From Acidimicrobiia bacterium (GTDB lineage Bacteria > Actinomycetota > Acidimicrobiia > Acidimicrobiales > UBA8592), in contig JAUIIS010000007.1 in NCBI GenBank assembly GCA_030431575.1, forward strand, positions 1 to 43,262: 43,262 nt of DNA, read 5' to 3'. The notes under the pieces were generated by a model. It was not told where the DNA came from and made no database searches. It worked only from the letters and a program-made list of their open reading frames with translations. This document shows positions 15,902 through 24,041 of the stretch, one piece after another; the stretch's first letter is position 1; every line of letters begins with the position of its first letter. The position numbers were made by a program, and so were the translations under genes.

Positions 15902-16305
15902 TGGGCATCTCCCTGCATTCGAGTTCGCACGTGGTTGCGGTTGATGCGATGGTTGGGATCGATCTCGTGCAGCTCGATTGACCACGCAATCGCAAGCGCA
16001 TCGCCTGGGTTGACGGTGGTTCGGTCGGAGATATTTGCTTCGGCGGCGTCGAGCACTGCGGTGATGAAGCTGGTCTTGTCTTCGGCGGTTCGGCCCGGCC
16101 CAATTCGCACGGCGATCGCAACAAACGCGTTGGCCGGGTGGGCGTCTGCCACGCGGTAGTGCTTGCGTTCTTCGGCCCGGGTTCGGAGCGCGTCGGGGGC
16201 GGCAAGACCGTGGTCTAGCGCCGCCGAATGCACGGCACCAACCAGAGCGTCGATGTCATGGCTTTCGGCGATGTTTGCCGAGTATTCGATCACGATGTGG
16301 GGCAC
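15898..16305 (-). CDS. hpaF: 5-carboxymethyl-2-hydroxymuconate delta-isomerase (HpaF/CHMI)
   Basis: Small tautomerase-superfamily enzyme, 135 aa, isomerising carboxymethyl-hydroxymuconate. The N-terminus (M)PHIVIEYSANI matches CHMI and leaves the catalytic Pro after Met removal. VRIGPGRTAEDK and the C-terminal ELHEIDPNHRINRN also align with the E. coli enzyme. The start is GTG at 16305; a longer frame exists but would lose the N-terminal proline. First gene of the four-gene minus operon. A weak TAGAAA lies 7 nt upstream, and the palindrome at 16325-16346 lies further upstream of its start. Confidence 0.87.
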   Translation of the reverse strand: MPHIVIEYSANIAESHDIDALVGAVHSAALDHGLAAPDALRTRAEERKHYRVADAHPANAFVAIAVRIGPGRTAEDKTSFITAVLDAAEANISDRTTVNPGDALAIAWSIELHEIDPNHRINRNHVRTRMQGDAQ

Positions 16306-16324
16306 AGACCCGTTTCTAGCACGA

Positions 16325-16346
16325 ATTAGTAAACATGTGTAATAAT
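16325..16346. promoter_or_regulatory. Palindrome in the divergent hpaF-hpaG promoter; likely HpaR operator
   Basis: ATTAGTAAACA (16325-16335) and TGTGTAATAAT (16336-16346) pair at 9 of 11 positions, the length and symmetry of MarR-family operators. The right half overlaps the TAATAAT -10 of the plus-strand gene, which lies 6 nt before the ATG at 16353. The left half is near the -35 region of the minus operon. One bound dimer could repress both operons. Confidence 0.6.
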
Positions 16347-16352
16347 CTGTCC

Positions 16353-17249
16353 ATGCGACTGCTTTCGTACACCACCGAAGCCAGCGGACAGAGCTTCGGT
16401 CTGCTTTCGGCCAACGGACGCGGCGTCGTCGATCTGGCCAAGCACCTCGACGACGTCGCAGACCTCGGGGACCTTGTGGCTCAGAACCGACTGGCCGAAG
16501 CCGCAACACACGCAGACGCCCCAGCCGACGCCGACCTCGCCGACATCACCTACGAACGCCTGCTTCCGTGGCCCTCCAAAATCTTCTGCATTGGCGTCAA
16601 CTACGGCGGCCGCAGCGCCGAGTACGCCGACAAATCCGACGCGGACTACCCCAGCGTTTTCGTGCGCTTCCCCGACTCGTTCACCGGCCACGGCCGCAAC
16701 CTCATCCGCCCACCCGAGAGCCCGCAACTGGACTACGAAGGCGAGATTGTGGTGGTGATCGGCAAAGCCGGTCGCCGCATCCCGGTAGAAGAGGCCCGGA
16801 ATCACATTGCCGGGCTCACCCTGGGTAACGAAGGCACCATCCGAGACTGGGTGCGCCATGCCAAGTTCAACGTCACCCAAGGCAAGAACTGGGAAGCCAC
16901 GGGAGCGTTCGGACCCCACCTCGTGCCCATCAGCGAGATCGGCAGCTTTGAAGACCTCCGGCTGCAAACCTACGTCAACGGCGAGCTGCGCCAAGACGAC
17001 TCTCCCGCAACCATGAAGTACTCCATCGAGTACCAACTGCACTACCTGTCGACCTTCACCACATTACGCCCCGGCGACGTCATTTTCACCGGAACACCAA
17101 CCGGCGCCGGAGCCCGATTCGACCCGCCAATCTGGCTCCAGCCAGGCGACACCATCGAGGTGTCGGTGGCCGAGCTCGGCACGCTACGCAACACCGTGGC
17201 CGACGAGTTCGCCGACGGAACCACACACGCTCCCCCGGAGCCACAATGA
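16353..17249 (+). CDS. hpaG: FAH-family decarboxylase/isomerase (HpaG-like)
   Basis: Fumarylacetoacetate-hydrolase-fold enzyme, 298 aa, predicted to decarboxylate 5-oxo-pent-3-ene-1,2,5-tricarboxylate in the homoprotocatechuate pathway. The metal-binding core is YEGEIVVVIGK, with ICPWPSKIFCIGVNY-like lead (PSKIFCIGVNYGG) and the FTGTPTGAG loop. It is a single FAH domain, whereas E. coli HpaG is a two-domain fusion; a separate HpaF supplies the isomerase. ATG at 16353 is preferred over 16335 from the -10 spacing. It overlaps hpaR by 4 nt. Confidence 0.85.
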   Translation: MRLLSYTTEASGQSFGLLSANGRGVVDLAKHLDDVADLGDLVAQNRLAEAATHADAPADADLADITYERLLPWPSKIFCIGVNYGGRSAEYADKSDADYPSVFVRFPDSFTGHGRNLIRPPESPQLDYEGEIVVVIGKAGRRIPVEEARNHIAGLTLGNEGTIRDWVRHAKFNVTQGKNWEATGAFGPHLVPISEIGSFEDLRLQTYVNGELRQDDSPATMKYSIEYQLHYLSTFTTLRPGDVIFTGTPTGAGARFDPPIWLQPGDTIEVSVAELGTLRNTVADEFADGTTHAPPEPQ

Positions 17250-17776
17250 CCACTTCCCGGCCTTCCCCTACCGGGAACACCTCAAAAAACACCATCGCCA
17301 TGCGCCCGTTCGAACGCTCCTTACCCATGGCGTTGCTACGTGCCCGCGAAACGGCCATGGCAAAGTTCCGCCCCCTGCTCAGCCAACACGACCTCACCGA
17401 ACAACAATGGCGGGTGCTGCGAGCGCTGGCCTCAACCGACAATGCAGTCACGGTTGGCCAACTGGTTGACGCCACAACGCTGCTGGCACCCAGCCTCACC
17501 CGCATCCTGGTCAAGCTCGAGTCGCGTGGGCTCATCAACCGCTCGGTTGCACGCGACGACCAACGAAGGTCGCACCTTGTCCTTTCTGCCAAGGGGAAGT
17601 CGCTGGTGCAGCGAGTGGCGCCACAATCCGAGGCCGCGTACAACGCGATCGAAGCCCAGTTTGGCGAAGACCGATTGGCCAACCTTTTGGGCGAGCTGCA
17701 GGCCTTCACAGAGCTGGCCGAAGATGGCGCCCAGCCTGGTTCGCCCAGCAATGGTGCATTGGGGGAAACCGCATGA
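17246..17776 (+). CDS. hpaR: MarR-family repressor of homoprotocatechuate degradation (HpaR)
   Basis: Winged-helix MarR regulator, 176 aa. The segment LPMALLRARETAMAKFRPLL followed by HDLTEQQWRVLRAL closely follows E. coli HpaR (ALLQAREAAMSYFRP, NLTEQQWRI). The recognition helix is around LLAPSLTRILVKLESRGL, and the wing contains RDDQRRSHLVLS. It overlaps hpaG and hpaH by 4 nt each, so it is in the operon it probably represses through the palindrome at 16325-16346. The first 20 or so residues are a non-conserved extension. Confidence 0.9.
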   Translation: MTTSRPSPTGNTSKNTIAMRPFERSLPMALLRARETAMAKFRPLLSQHDLTEQQWRVLRALASTDNAVTVGQLVDATTLLAPSLTRILVKLESRGLINRSVARDDQRRSHLVLSAKGKSLVQRVAPQSEAAYNAIEAQFGEDRLANLLGELQAFTELAEDGAQPGSPSNGALGETA

Positions 17777-18624
17777 CCGCTCGTGATGCAACAGACGAGG
17801 TCGGCACCCTCAGCGACCAAACCCTCAGCGACCAAGAGGTGCAGGACGAGGCTGCGTTGTTGGACCAAGCAGAGCGCACTGCCACCCAGATACGTCAGAG
17901 CACGTCGGTGTACCCATCGATGACCATGACCGACGCGTACAAGGTGCAGGCAGCCTGGTTGGATCTCAAGCTGGCACGAGGCGAAACCATGGTGGGCCAC
18001 AAGATTGGGCTTACGTCTCGAGCCATGCAGGTGGCCATGAACATCAGCACACCCGACTCCGGGTTTCTCACTACCAGCATGGTCTTCGCTCCCAATAGTT
18101 CGTTGGAAGCCGCTGCGTTCTGCGACCCGAAGGTCGAGGTCGAGCTGGCGTTCGTGCTGGCCGAGGACCTCGACGCCGGTGGCCTCAGCGTCGACGATGT
18201 CCTCGACGCCACCAAGCACGTAACCCCTTCGGTCGAACTGATCGCTGCCCGGTCGCACCGCAAAGACCCAACCACCGGACGGACACGCACCGTGGTCGAC
18301 ACCATTGCCGATAACGCCGCCGACGCCGGCATCATCTGTGGCGGACACCAAGTTGGTCCCCGCGACGTTGACCTCCGCTGGGTCAGCGCGCTGGCATCGC
18401 GCAACGGAGTTGTCGAAGAGACCGGTGTGGCAGCGGGTGTGCTCGACCATCCCGCCAACGGCATTGTCTGGCTGGCCGAGCGCTACGCACAGCAGGGTCT
18501 GCGACTCCAAGCGGGCCAGACCATCTTGGCTGGCTCATTCACACGACCACTCGACATCACCGCTGGCGACACATTCACCTTCGACTACGGGCAGCTGGGC
18601 TCGTTCGACTTGTCTTTCACATAA
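17773..18624 (+). CDS. hpaH: 2-oxo-hept-3-ene-1,7-dioate hydratase (HpaH)
   Basis: Hydratase of the homoprotocatechuate pathway, 283 aa. The body aligns by eye with E. coli HpaH throughout: GHKIGLTSRAMQ, VEVELAFVLAEDL, DTIADNAADAGIICGG, RNGVVEETGVAAGVL, HPANGIVWLA and GSFTRPL. The metal-binding Glu residues of the FAH/hydratase fold lie in KVEVELAFV. It carries an N-terminal extension of about 20 residues with a repeated LSDQ. It overlaps hpaR by 4 nt; the P450 follows 11 nt downstream. No aldolase (HpaI) gene for the next step is in the window. Confidence 0.92.
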   Translation: MTARDATDEVGTLSDQTLSDQEVQDEAALLDQAERTATQIRQSTSVYPSMTMTDAYKVQAAWLDLKLARGETMVGHKIGLTSRAMQVAMNISTPDSGFLTTSMVFAPNSSLEAAAFCDPKVEVELAFVLAEDLDAGGLSVDDVLDATKHVTPSVELIAARSHRKDPTTGRTRTVVDTIADNAADAGIICGGHQVGPRDVDLRWVSALASRNGVVEETGVAAGVLDHPANGIVWLAERYAQQGLRLQAGQTILAGSFTRPLDITAGDTFTFDYGQLGSFDLSFT

Positions 18625-18635
18625 TCGGGGGACCA

Positions 18636-19952
18636 ATGCAGGACACACCACAACAGAGCGCCGCTTCCGAGGAGGTGCCCAACAAGTATCACCAGGAGCG
18701 CCTCGAACAACCCGAGCCCCCATCTGGTTGCCCCATGCATGCGACCTGGAGTCCGCTGAACAAGGACTATCTAGACGACCCCTACCCCATCGCCAACGCA
18801 CTGCGCGAAGAGTACGGCGTTTTCTACGCCGAAGAGCTCGGCTACTTAGTTGTGACCGAGATGGCCGACCTAGAAGCCATCTTCACCGACCACGAGACCT
18901 TTGCGTCGGTGAATGTGCAAGACCCCGTGTTCCCGCTCGCTCCCGAGGCCCAGGCGATATTGGCGGCACCCGACTTCAACCCCGTGGCGGTTATGTCGAA
19001 CCGCCCCGAACCCGACCACGGCCGCATCCGGGTGCACACCCGCCAAGGCTTCTCCAACAAGCGCATCAAGACCCTTGAGCCTTACATCAGGCGGAGGGGC
19101 AACGAACTGATTGATGCCATGCTGGCCGGAAAATCGCCCACCGAGTTTGTGCAGGCCTTCGCGTTTCCGCTCCCTGGCGAAACGGTCTTCCGGTTCATCG
19201 GCTTTCCCGAATCAGACGACGAAATGTTGAAGAACTGGTGCGGCGACCGCAAGGCGTTCTCGTGGGGTCGTACCACGCCCGAAGCGCAGGCCGAGATTGC
19301 CACCCACATGTTGGCTTACTGGCGCTACTGCCGAAACTTCACCGCATCAAAGCGAGACAATCGCAGCGACGACTTCGCCTCCGAGCTCATCACCGCACAC
19401 GAAGAGAACCCGCAGGACCTCACCTACCAAGAGGTCGAGTCGGTTATCTATGGCCTGTCGTTTGCCGGGCACGAGGCTGTCACCGCGCTGATCTGCAACA
19501 CGCTGCAATGCCTACTGTCGCGGCGAGGAGTGTGGGCCGAGATCTGCGCCGATGCGTCGCTCATTCCCAATGCCGTCGAGGAGGTGCTGCGCTACAACTC
19601 CAGTCAGGTCTCGTGGCGACGCCTCACCACCAAGGACACAACCATCGGCGGGTACGACGTGCCTGCCGGCACTGCGATCTTCATGAACTTCGCGTCAGCA
19701 AACCGCCAACCCGACATCTGGGACAACCCCAACGAGTTCGACATCCATCGCCCGAACGCCAACCACCACATCAGCTTCGGCAAGGGCGTGCACTATTGCC
19801 TGGGCGCCAAGTTCGCCAAGTTCGAAACCCAAATCGTCACCGAGCTCCTGGCCGACCGCATCCCAACACTTCGATTGGTGGAAGACCAACACCCCGACTA
19901 CTTCCCCAACATCACCTTCCGAGGCCCCACCACCCTCCAGGTCGCCTGGTAA
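18636..19952 (+). CDS. Cytochrome P450, CYP116-like, without fused reductase
   Basis: Soluble P450, 438 aa. The heme-ligand motif is FGKGVHYCLG with Cys near residue 387. The I-helix is SFAGHEAVT, and the ExxR motif is in EEVLRY. VFYAEELGYLVVT, EICADASLIPNAVEE and FRGPTTLQVAW resemble the CYP116 family (ThcB, P450RhF). CYP116B enzymes carry a fused FMN/2Fe-2S reductase; here the protein ends after the P450 domain and no redox partner is adjacent. It sits 11 nt after hpaH, so it probably acts on a precursor of the same aromatic pathway, e.g. ring hydroxylation or O-demethylation (inference). Confidence 0.88.
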   Translation: MQDTPQQSAASEEVPNKYHQERLEQPEPPSGCPMHATWSPLNKDYLDDPYPIANALREEYGVFYAEELGYLVVTEMADLEAIFTDHETFASVNVQDPVFPLAPEAQAILAAPDFNPVAVMSNRPEPDHGRIRVHTRQGFSNKRIKTLEPYIRRRGNELIDAMLAGKSPTEFVQAFAFPLPGETVFRFIGFPESDDEMLKNWCGDRKAFSWGRTTPEAQAEIATHMLAYWRYCRNFTASKRDNRSDDFASELITAHEENPQDLTYQEVESVIYGLSFAGHEAVTALICNTLQCLLSRRGVWAEICADASLIPNAVEEVLRYNSSQVSWRRLTTKDTTIGGYDVPAGTAIFMNFASANRQPDIWDNPNEFDIHRPNANHHISFGKGVHYCLGAKFAKFETQIVTELLADRIPTLRLVEDQHPDYFPNITFRGPTTLQVAW

Positions 19953-19970
19953 GCATCCTCAAGCACGTTG

Positions 19971-19998
19971 ATCCGCAGGCGCAGTCCTGCGCCCGGAT
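19971..19998 (+). terminator. Stem-loop after the hpa/P450 operon
   Basis: ATCCG-CA-GGCGCA (19971-19983) pairs with TGCGCC-CGGAT (19988-19998) around a GTCC loop, with a 2-nt bulge. It sits 18 nt past the P450 stop. No T-tract. Confidence 0.45.
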
Positions 19999-20043
19999 GC
20001 TCTGTGGTAGACCTGGTGTCTTCCGACGTTTGGAGCAATCACG

Positions 20044-20862
20044 ATGGTCACGCTGGGCACGGTCAAGGAGCTCTCGCGTTACCCCATCAAATCCATGCAA
20101 GGCGACTCTCCGGAAAGCGTGGAACTCAATGCGGCCGGCATCGTGGGCGACCGCCAGTTCGCGTTCAAGGACTTGTCGACCGGCAAGATCGTGAGCGCCA
20201 AGCTTCCTCGACTCGGCCAACCCTTGCTGACCTGTGCGGCCAACCTCAGCGAAGGGTCCAACGCCATATCGGTCACCATCGGCAGCCAAGTATTCGACCT
20301 CACCAGCCAACAAGGCGAGATCAACGAGGCAGTCAGCCAACTGCTCGACACCGACGTACAGCTGGTGGCACACGCTGGCCAAGCATCGAGCTACGCCAGC
20401 CAATGGCCCGAGATCGAAGGCACCGCACTGTCAGGCCTGGAACTCGACCTCCCCATGCCAGACACCAGCTTCGCCGACCTCGCCCCCATCCACGCACTCA
20501 CCACGGCATCTCTCGATCACCTAGCTGCGTTGACTCCCGAGTCCACCATCACCACCCACCGCTTCCGTCCAGGCGTGCTGATCGACACTGGCGAGGCCAC
20601 CGGCTTTGCCGAGAATGCCTGGCCAGGCACCGTCGTGGGCGTCGGCACCGCGGAGCTCACTTTCGGGGCGGCATCGCCCCGCTGCATCATGACCACCGTC
20701 GCCCAGCCGGGGCTGGACAAAGACACGGCCATCTTGCGATCAATCGCCAGCCACAACCGCCAGGACTTCAACGGCAACGGCCAGTTCGCCTGCCTGGGCA
20801 TCTATGCCGAAGTCACCAAAGTGGGCACGGTGTCGGTGGGCGACCAGCTTGAAGTGATCTAG
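20044..20862 (+). CDS. MOSC domain protein (mARC-like)
   Basis: 272 aa with an N-terminal MOSC beta-barrel (ELSRYPIKSMQG and GIVGDRQFAFKD) and a C-terminal MOSC domain. The conserved molybdenum-binding Cys is in SPRCIMTTV near residue 214, and HRFRPGVLID is also typical. Relatives bind a sulfurated molybdenum cofactor and reduce N-hydroxylated compounds (YiiM/mARC type); the substrate here is unknown. GGAG lies 8 nt before the ATG. It is separated from the P450 operon by a stem-loop. Confidence 0.86.
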   Translation: MVTLGTVKELSRYPIKSMQGDSPESVELNAAGIVGDRQFAFKDLSTGKIVSAKLPRLGQPLLTCAANLSEGSNAISVTIGSQVFDLTSQQGEINEAVSQLLDTDVQLVAHAGQASSYASQWPEIEGTALSGLELDLPMPDTSFADLAPIHALTTASLDHLAALTPESTITTHRFRPGVLIDTGEATGFAENAWPGTVVGVGTAELTFGAASPRCIMTTVAQPGLDKDTAILRSIASHNRQDFNGNGQFACLGIYAEVTKVGTVSVGDQLEVI

Positions 20863-20956
20863 CCCGAATCGCAGAAGCCGGTCGCAGGGCAACGCACTCG
20901 GGTAGCGATGACGTCCGCTAATCGCACCGTCACGGCTTACACAGGGGATCGCCCGC

Positions 20957-20962
20957 TAATGT
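20957..20962 (+). promoter_or_regulatory. -10 element of the MIP channel gene
   Basis: TAATGT, exactly 6 nt before the GTG at 20969; leaderless spacing that supports this GTG as the start. Confidence 0.5.
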
Positions 20963-20968
20963 CGCCTG

Positions 20969-21679
20969 GTGCCCGCCACCACCACCCCCACTGCTGAACC
21001 TGCCTGGAAGCCCAACTGGCAAGCGCTGACGGCGGAGTTTGTGGGCACCGCGTTTCTTCTCGCAGCCGTCGTGGGGTCCGGCATCATGGCCGAACGCCTG
21101 ACCGACGATGTCGGACTCCAGCTCCTCCAGAACGCGTTGGCGACCGCCGGTGTCCTGACCGCGCTCATTCTGGCTTTGCAGTCAGCATCGGGCGCCCACT
21201 TCAACCCGGCGGTCACGTTGGCCGAGCGGCTATTCCACAACATCGACAACGCCGCTGCCGCTAGCTACGTCTTGGCACAAACAACGGGCGGCATCGTGGG
21301 GGTCATGGCAGCCAATCTCATGTTCGACCTGCCGGCCGTGGCTTGGTCCACCAAGGACCGTTCGGCCGGACACCTCGTTTTTGCCGAATCCGTTGCCACC
21401 CTGGGCTTGCTCCTCATCATCTTCGGCCTCGTCCGAAGCAACAAAGCCCATATGGTCGCTTTCGCTGTGGGCGGCTACATCGCAGGTGCCTACTACTTCA
21501 CATCGTCCACCAGCTTTGCGAACCCGGCCGTCACCGTGTCGCGCATGTTCTCGGACACCTTTGCCGGTATCGAACCCAGCTCGGCGCCCGCCTTCATTGC
21601 CGTGCAGGTCTTGGCCACGTTCGCTGCGGTGGGATTGCTGGGGGTCCTGTACCCCGCAGGCGAAGACGAAGCCAGCTAA
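20969..21679 (+). CDS. MIP family channel (aquaporin / glycerol facilitator)
   Basis: Six-helix membrane channel for water or small neutral solutes, 236 aa. Two NPA boxes are present: HFNPAVT near residue 78 and FANPAVTVSR near residue 184, each followed by the expected half-helix. The first helix is EFVGTAFLLAAVVGSG. Selectivity cannot be assigned from sequence alone. GTG start with leaderless -10. The stop overlaps the stop of the convergent hydrolase gene by 4 nt. Confidence 0.9.
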   Translation: MPATTTPTAEPAWKPNWQALTAEFVGTAFLLAAVVGSGIMAERLTDDVGLQLLQNALATAGVLTALILALQSASGAHFNPAVTLAERLFHNIDNAAAASYVLAQTTGGIVGVMAANLMFDLPAVAWSTKDRSAGHLVFAESVATLGLLLIIFGLVRSNKAHMVAFAVGGYIAGAYYFTSSTSFANPAVTVSRMFSDTFAGIEPSSAPAFIAVQVLATFAAVGLLGVLYPAGEDEAS

Positions 21680-22446
21680 CCGACACCCTGGGTAAAGGCA
21701 AGGACGGCACTGTTGAACTCGTCGGCCTGTTCGACGTTGATGGCGTGGCCGCCTTCGAGGTGCACGGCCGTGAATTCGCTGATTCCTTGTTCGGCCACCT
21801 CAACGAACGGCTGGAACGCCTTCTCCCAACGGCCATTGACCAGGAGCACCGGGATACGCAATTCGTCGAGCTCTGAGATCGACTCCCACTTGGTCCGGTG
21901 TGCCATGACGTGGTGCACGGCATGGAGGGGCATGGCATCGGCAGCAGCAACCAGCTTGGCCTTCACCTCGGGCGGTAGGCGCGTGGCCTTGTTTGGGTGG
22001 ATGGGTAGATCGGCGACGTTCACGACAGGGGGTGCGTCCTCGGCAACACCACGGCGCTCGATGCCAAACACGGCGCGAGAGTTGGTAAACACCAATCCCA
22101 GCGCTGCGTCTTGATGCGACAAGCAGTAGCGCATGGCCACCGCGCCGCCGAGCGACTGGCCGCATACCCACCATCGTTCGATCCCAAGCGCTTGACGGAT
22201 CTGGTCGATCTCCGACACCACATTTGCAGGCGCGTACGCAGCGACGTCGGTTGGCGCCTGCGACCCTCCATGGCCCATGAGCTCCACCATGACGAGGCGA
22301 TGCCGAGCGCCAAGCGCGTCGCGGTTGAGATCCCATTGGGCGTTGCAAGACAAGAAGCCGTGCACCAACACCATGGGTGTGCCTTCGGGATTGCCTGCGA
22401 CCTCGTAGTTGAGAACCAAACCTCTCGATGTCTGCTCGCTATCCAC
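21676..22446 (-). CDS. Alpha/beta hydrolase
   Basis: 256 aa alpha/beta hydrolase fold. The oxyanion region is LVHGFLSCNAQWD, the nucleophile elbow is GQSLGG (Ser near residue 94) and the catalytic His is in EGGHAINVEQ. The acid position after strand 7 reads NGRWEKAF, with Glu where Asp is usual. The start is GTG directly abutting the stop of the upstream PPOX gene (TGAGTG), so the pair is translationally coupled. The substrate is not evident. Confidence 0.85.
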   Translation of the reverse strand: MDSEQTSRGLVLNYEVAGNPEGTPMVLVHGFLSCNAQWDLNRDALGARHRLVMVELMGHGGSQAPTDVAAYAPANVVSEIDQIRQALGIERWWVCGQSLGGAVAMRYCLSHQDAALGLVFTNSRAVFGIERRGVAEDAPPVVNVADLPIHPNKATRLPPEVKAKLVAAADAMPLHAVHHVMAHRTKWESISELDELRIPVLLVNGRWEKAFQPFVEVAEQGISEFTAVHLEGGHAINVEQADEFNSAVLAFTQGVG

Positions 22447-22947
22447 TCACTCGTCCTCGAACAACGAAGGCGGGAAGCCGCCTTTACTTACCGGGCTCCA
22501 GCGGGTTGGTTGAACCAAGATGATGCACTTGCCTTGGTCGGCCATGGCTTGCCGGTATTCATCCCAATCCGGATGCTCGCCAGAAATGCTGCGGAAGTAG
22601 TCCACAAACGCGTCTGCTGCTTCGGGCATGTCCAGCACGGTGGCGTCACCGTCTATTTGCACCCATTCGGCATTGAACTTGTCGCCCATCACCGCAACCG
22701 ACACGTGAGGGTTGCGCCGAGCGTTCACGGCCTTCACCCGCGACGGGTAGGTGGAGATAGCCAACTGGCCCGACGGTGTCATGCCCCCAGTTACCAGGCT
22801 CATCTGCGGCCGCCCATCGGCCCGCGTCGTAGCCAGCACCCACTGGTGCTTGCCATCGAGGAAGTCACGCAACCCAACATGGTCCACAACCGTTTCAGCC
22901 GACATGTGCTTCGCTCGTGGATCATCCCGCGGAATCTTGGTACTCAT
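22447..22947 (-). CDS. PPOX class F420-dependent/FMN-binding protein
   Basis: 166 aa split-barrel flavin/deazaflavin-binding protein of the pyridoxamine-phosphate-oxidase-like class. The core FLDGKHQWVLATTRADGRPQ, with RVKAVNARRNPHVSVAV and a C-terminal TRWSP, fits actinobacterial F420-dependent PPOX proteins. The start is set at 22947 (MSTKIPRDD); the longer frame adds unconserved residues, and an internal Met 14 codons on is possible. It is coupled to the alpha/beta hydrolase. Possibly a redox enzyme on a shared unknown substrate. Confidence 0.83.
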   Translation of the reverse strand: MSTKIPRDDPRAKHMSAETVVDHVGLRDFLDGKHQWVLATTRADGRPQMSLVTGGMTPSGQLAISTYPSRVKAVNARRNPHVSVAVMGDKFNAEWVQIDGDATVLDMPEAADAFVDYFRSISGEHPDWDEYRQAMADQGKCIILVQPTRWSPVSKGGFPPSLFEDE

Positions 22948-22999
22948 TGCGTCAGTCTCGCACACCCACACCCCGCCAGACCCGTCCCGGCCGGTTGAG

Positions 23000-23944
23000 C
23001 TAGGGGATGAAGCGAAGGTACTGCTTGGGGATCGACGAGCTTTGAAGCTCGGTCCGTGTAAGCACGGCGACGTCGACATGTTCGTCGCTATGGGCGAATG
23101 AGGCTGGTTCGACCGCTTCGCATCTGTAGGTCAGGACAAGAACCCGCTTTCCCGCTACGTCATAGATCCACGAGTCGACAAGTGGGCCAACCTCGGCCAC
23201 CAGATCCAGCTCCTCTGAGATCTCTCTGGCCAGCGCATCTTCGGGCGTAGCGTCAGTGAAGTCGAGACGGCCTCCTGGGAGTTCCCACTCGTCCCGGTTA
23301 TTCTTCAACACAACGGTGCGGTCGCCCCATGAGATGATGCCCTTCACCGATACGGGCCAGCGGTCATCAACCCACGGATCAGCAGAGATAGTCAGCGAAC
23401 CAGAGCCAGCTGTGTCGTTGCGCAGCCGTCCACAAACCGCCGTAATCAACTCGTCGGTTGCACCATCCGAGGCGAAGACGTGCGATTCGTACTCGCCAAG
23501 GTCGCTGAACTGATCCCACATCGCTGCTGCGCCAGACGCGTCCTCGGTGCCATCCCGGCGGCGAACTCGACGAAGCGACTCGTCACGGGCCGCCCGTAGC
23601 ACCACATAACTGGGGCTGTAGCCTCGTGCCGCAAGCCGCATCGTGACGCGGTCGAGGAACCAGGGGCCGACGACTCCGTCCCAAACCACCAGATAACCAG
23701 CGTCGGCGTAACTAGCCACAGTGTCTACAACGATGTCCATGACGGCAGTGTTTTGGGCGCGCGACTCGGGCAGGTGTGGAGCCACGAATCCCGCGGAAAT
23801 GAACCGGTAGAACATGTCTGACTCCAGGTGCACCCCGCGAGTGGCATCTGGATCGATCAGCGCAGGCTCGGCCGCTAGCGCCGCAGCCAGCGTGGTCTTC
23901 CCCGACCCTGGTGAGCCCGACACAATGATAACTCGACCACGCAC
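23000..23944 (-). CDS. P-loop kinase-like ATPase fused to a Nudix hydrolase domain
   Basis: 314 aa two-domain protein. Residues about 1-180 have a Walker A GSPGSGKTT and HLESDMFY like small-molecule or toxin-type kinases. Residues about 195-314 are a Nudix domain with ELPGGRLDF and REISEELDL; the box has one extra residue and an Asp in place of the final Gly. A longer open frame overlaps the MBL gene and reads low-complexity Pro/Ser, so GTG at 23944 is preferred, supported by TAGTCT 7 nt upstream. The substrate is unknown; a nucleotide or nucleoside-diphosphate compound is the general expectation. Confidence 0.83.
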   Translation of the reverse strand: MRGRVIIVSGSPGSGKTTLAAALAAEPALIDPDATRGVHLESDMFYRFISAGFVAPHLPESRAQNTAVMDIVVDTVASYADAGYLVVWDGVVGPWFLDRVTMRLAARGYSPSYVVLRAARDESLRRVRRRDGTEDASGAAAMWDQFSDLGEYESHVFASDGATDELITAVCGRLRNDTAGSGSLTISADPWVDDRWPVSVKGIISWGDRTVVLKNNRDEWELPGGRLDFTDATPEDALAREISEELDLVAEVGPLVDSWIYDVAGKRVLVLTYRCEAVEPASFAHSDEHVDVAVLTRTELQSSSIPKQYLRFIP

Positions 23945-23951
23945 GAGGCGA

Positions 23952-23957
23952 AGACTA
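23952..23957 (-). promoter_or_regulatory. -10 element of the kinase-Nudix gene
   Basis: TAGTCT on the minus strand, 7 nt before the GTG at 23944. Leaderless spacing. Confidence 0.4.
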
Positions 23958-24004
23958 GTGCCGTGTCTGGGAACGTAGGTGGAGTTGGGGCGGAGATGCT
24001 GTGG

Positions 24005-24019
24005 CGGCGTTTGACGCCG
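24005..24019 (-). terminator. Small stem-loop after the MBL-rhodanese gene
   Basis: CGGCG-TTTGA-CGCCG, 5-bp perfect stem in a G-rich region just past the stop at 24042. Weak; no T-tract. Confidence 0.25.
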
Positions 24020-24041
24020 GGCCTCGGGGCGAGAGGGCTGG

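Noticed and set aside
17086-18510. 474-aa minus-strand open frame opposite hpaR/hpaH
   Set aside because: The plus-strand genes match HpaR and HpaH along their length; the opposite frame has no recognisable motif and arises from high GC content.
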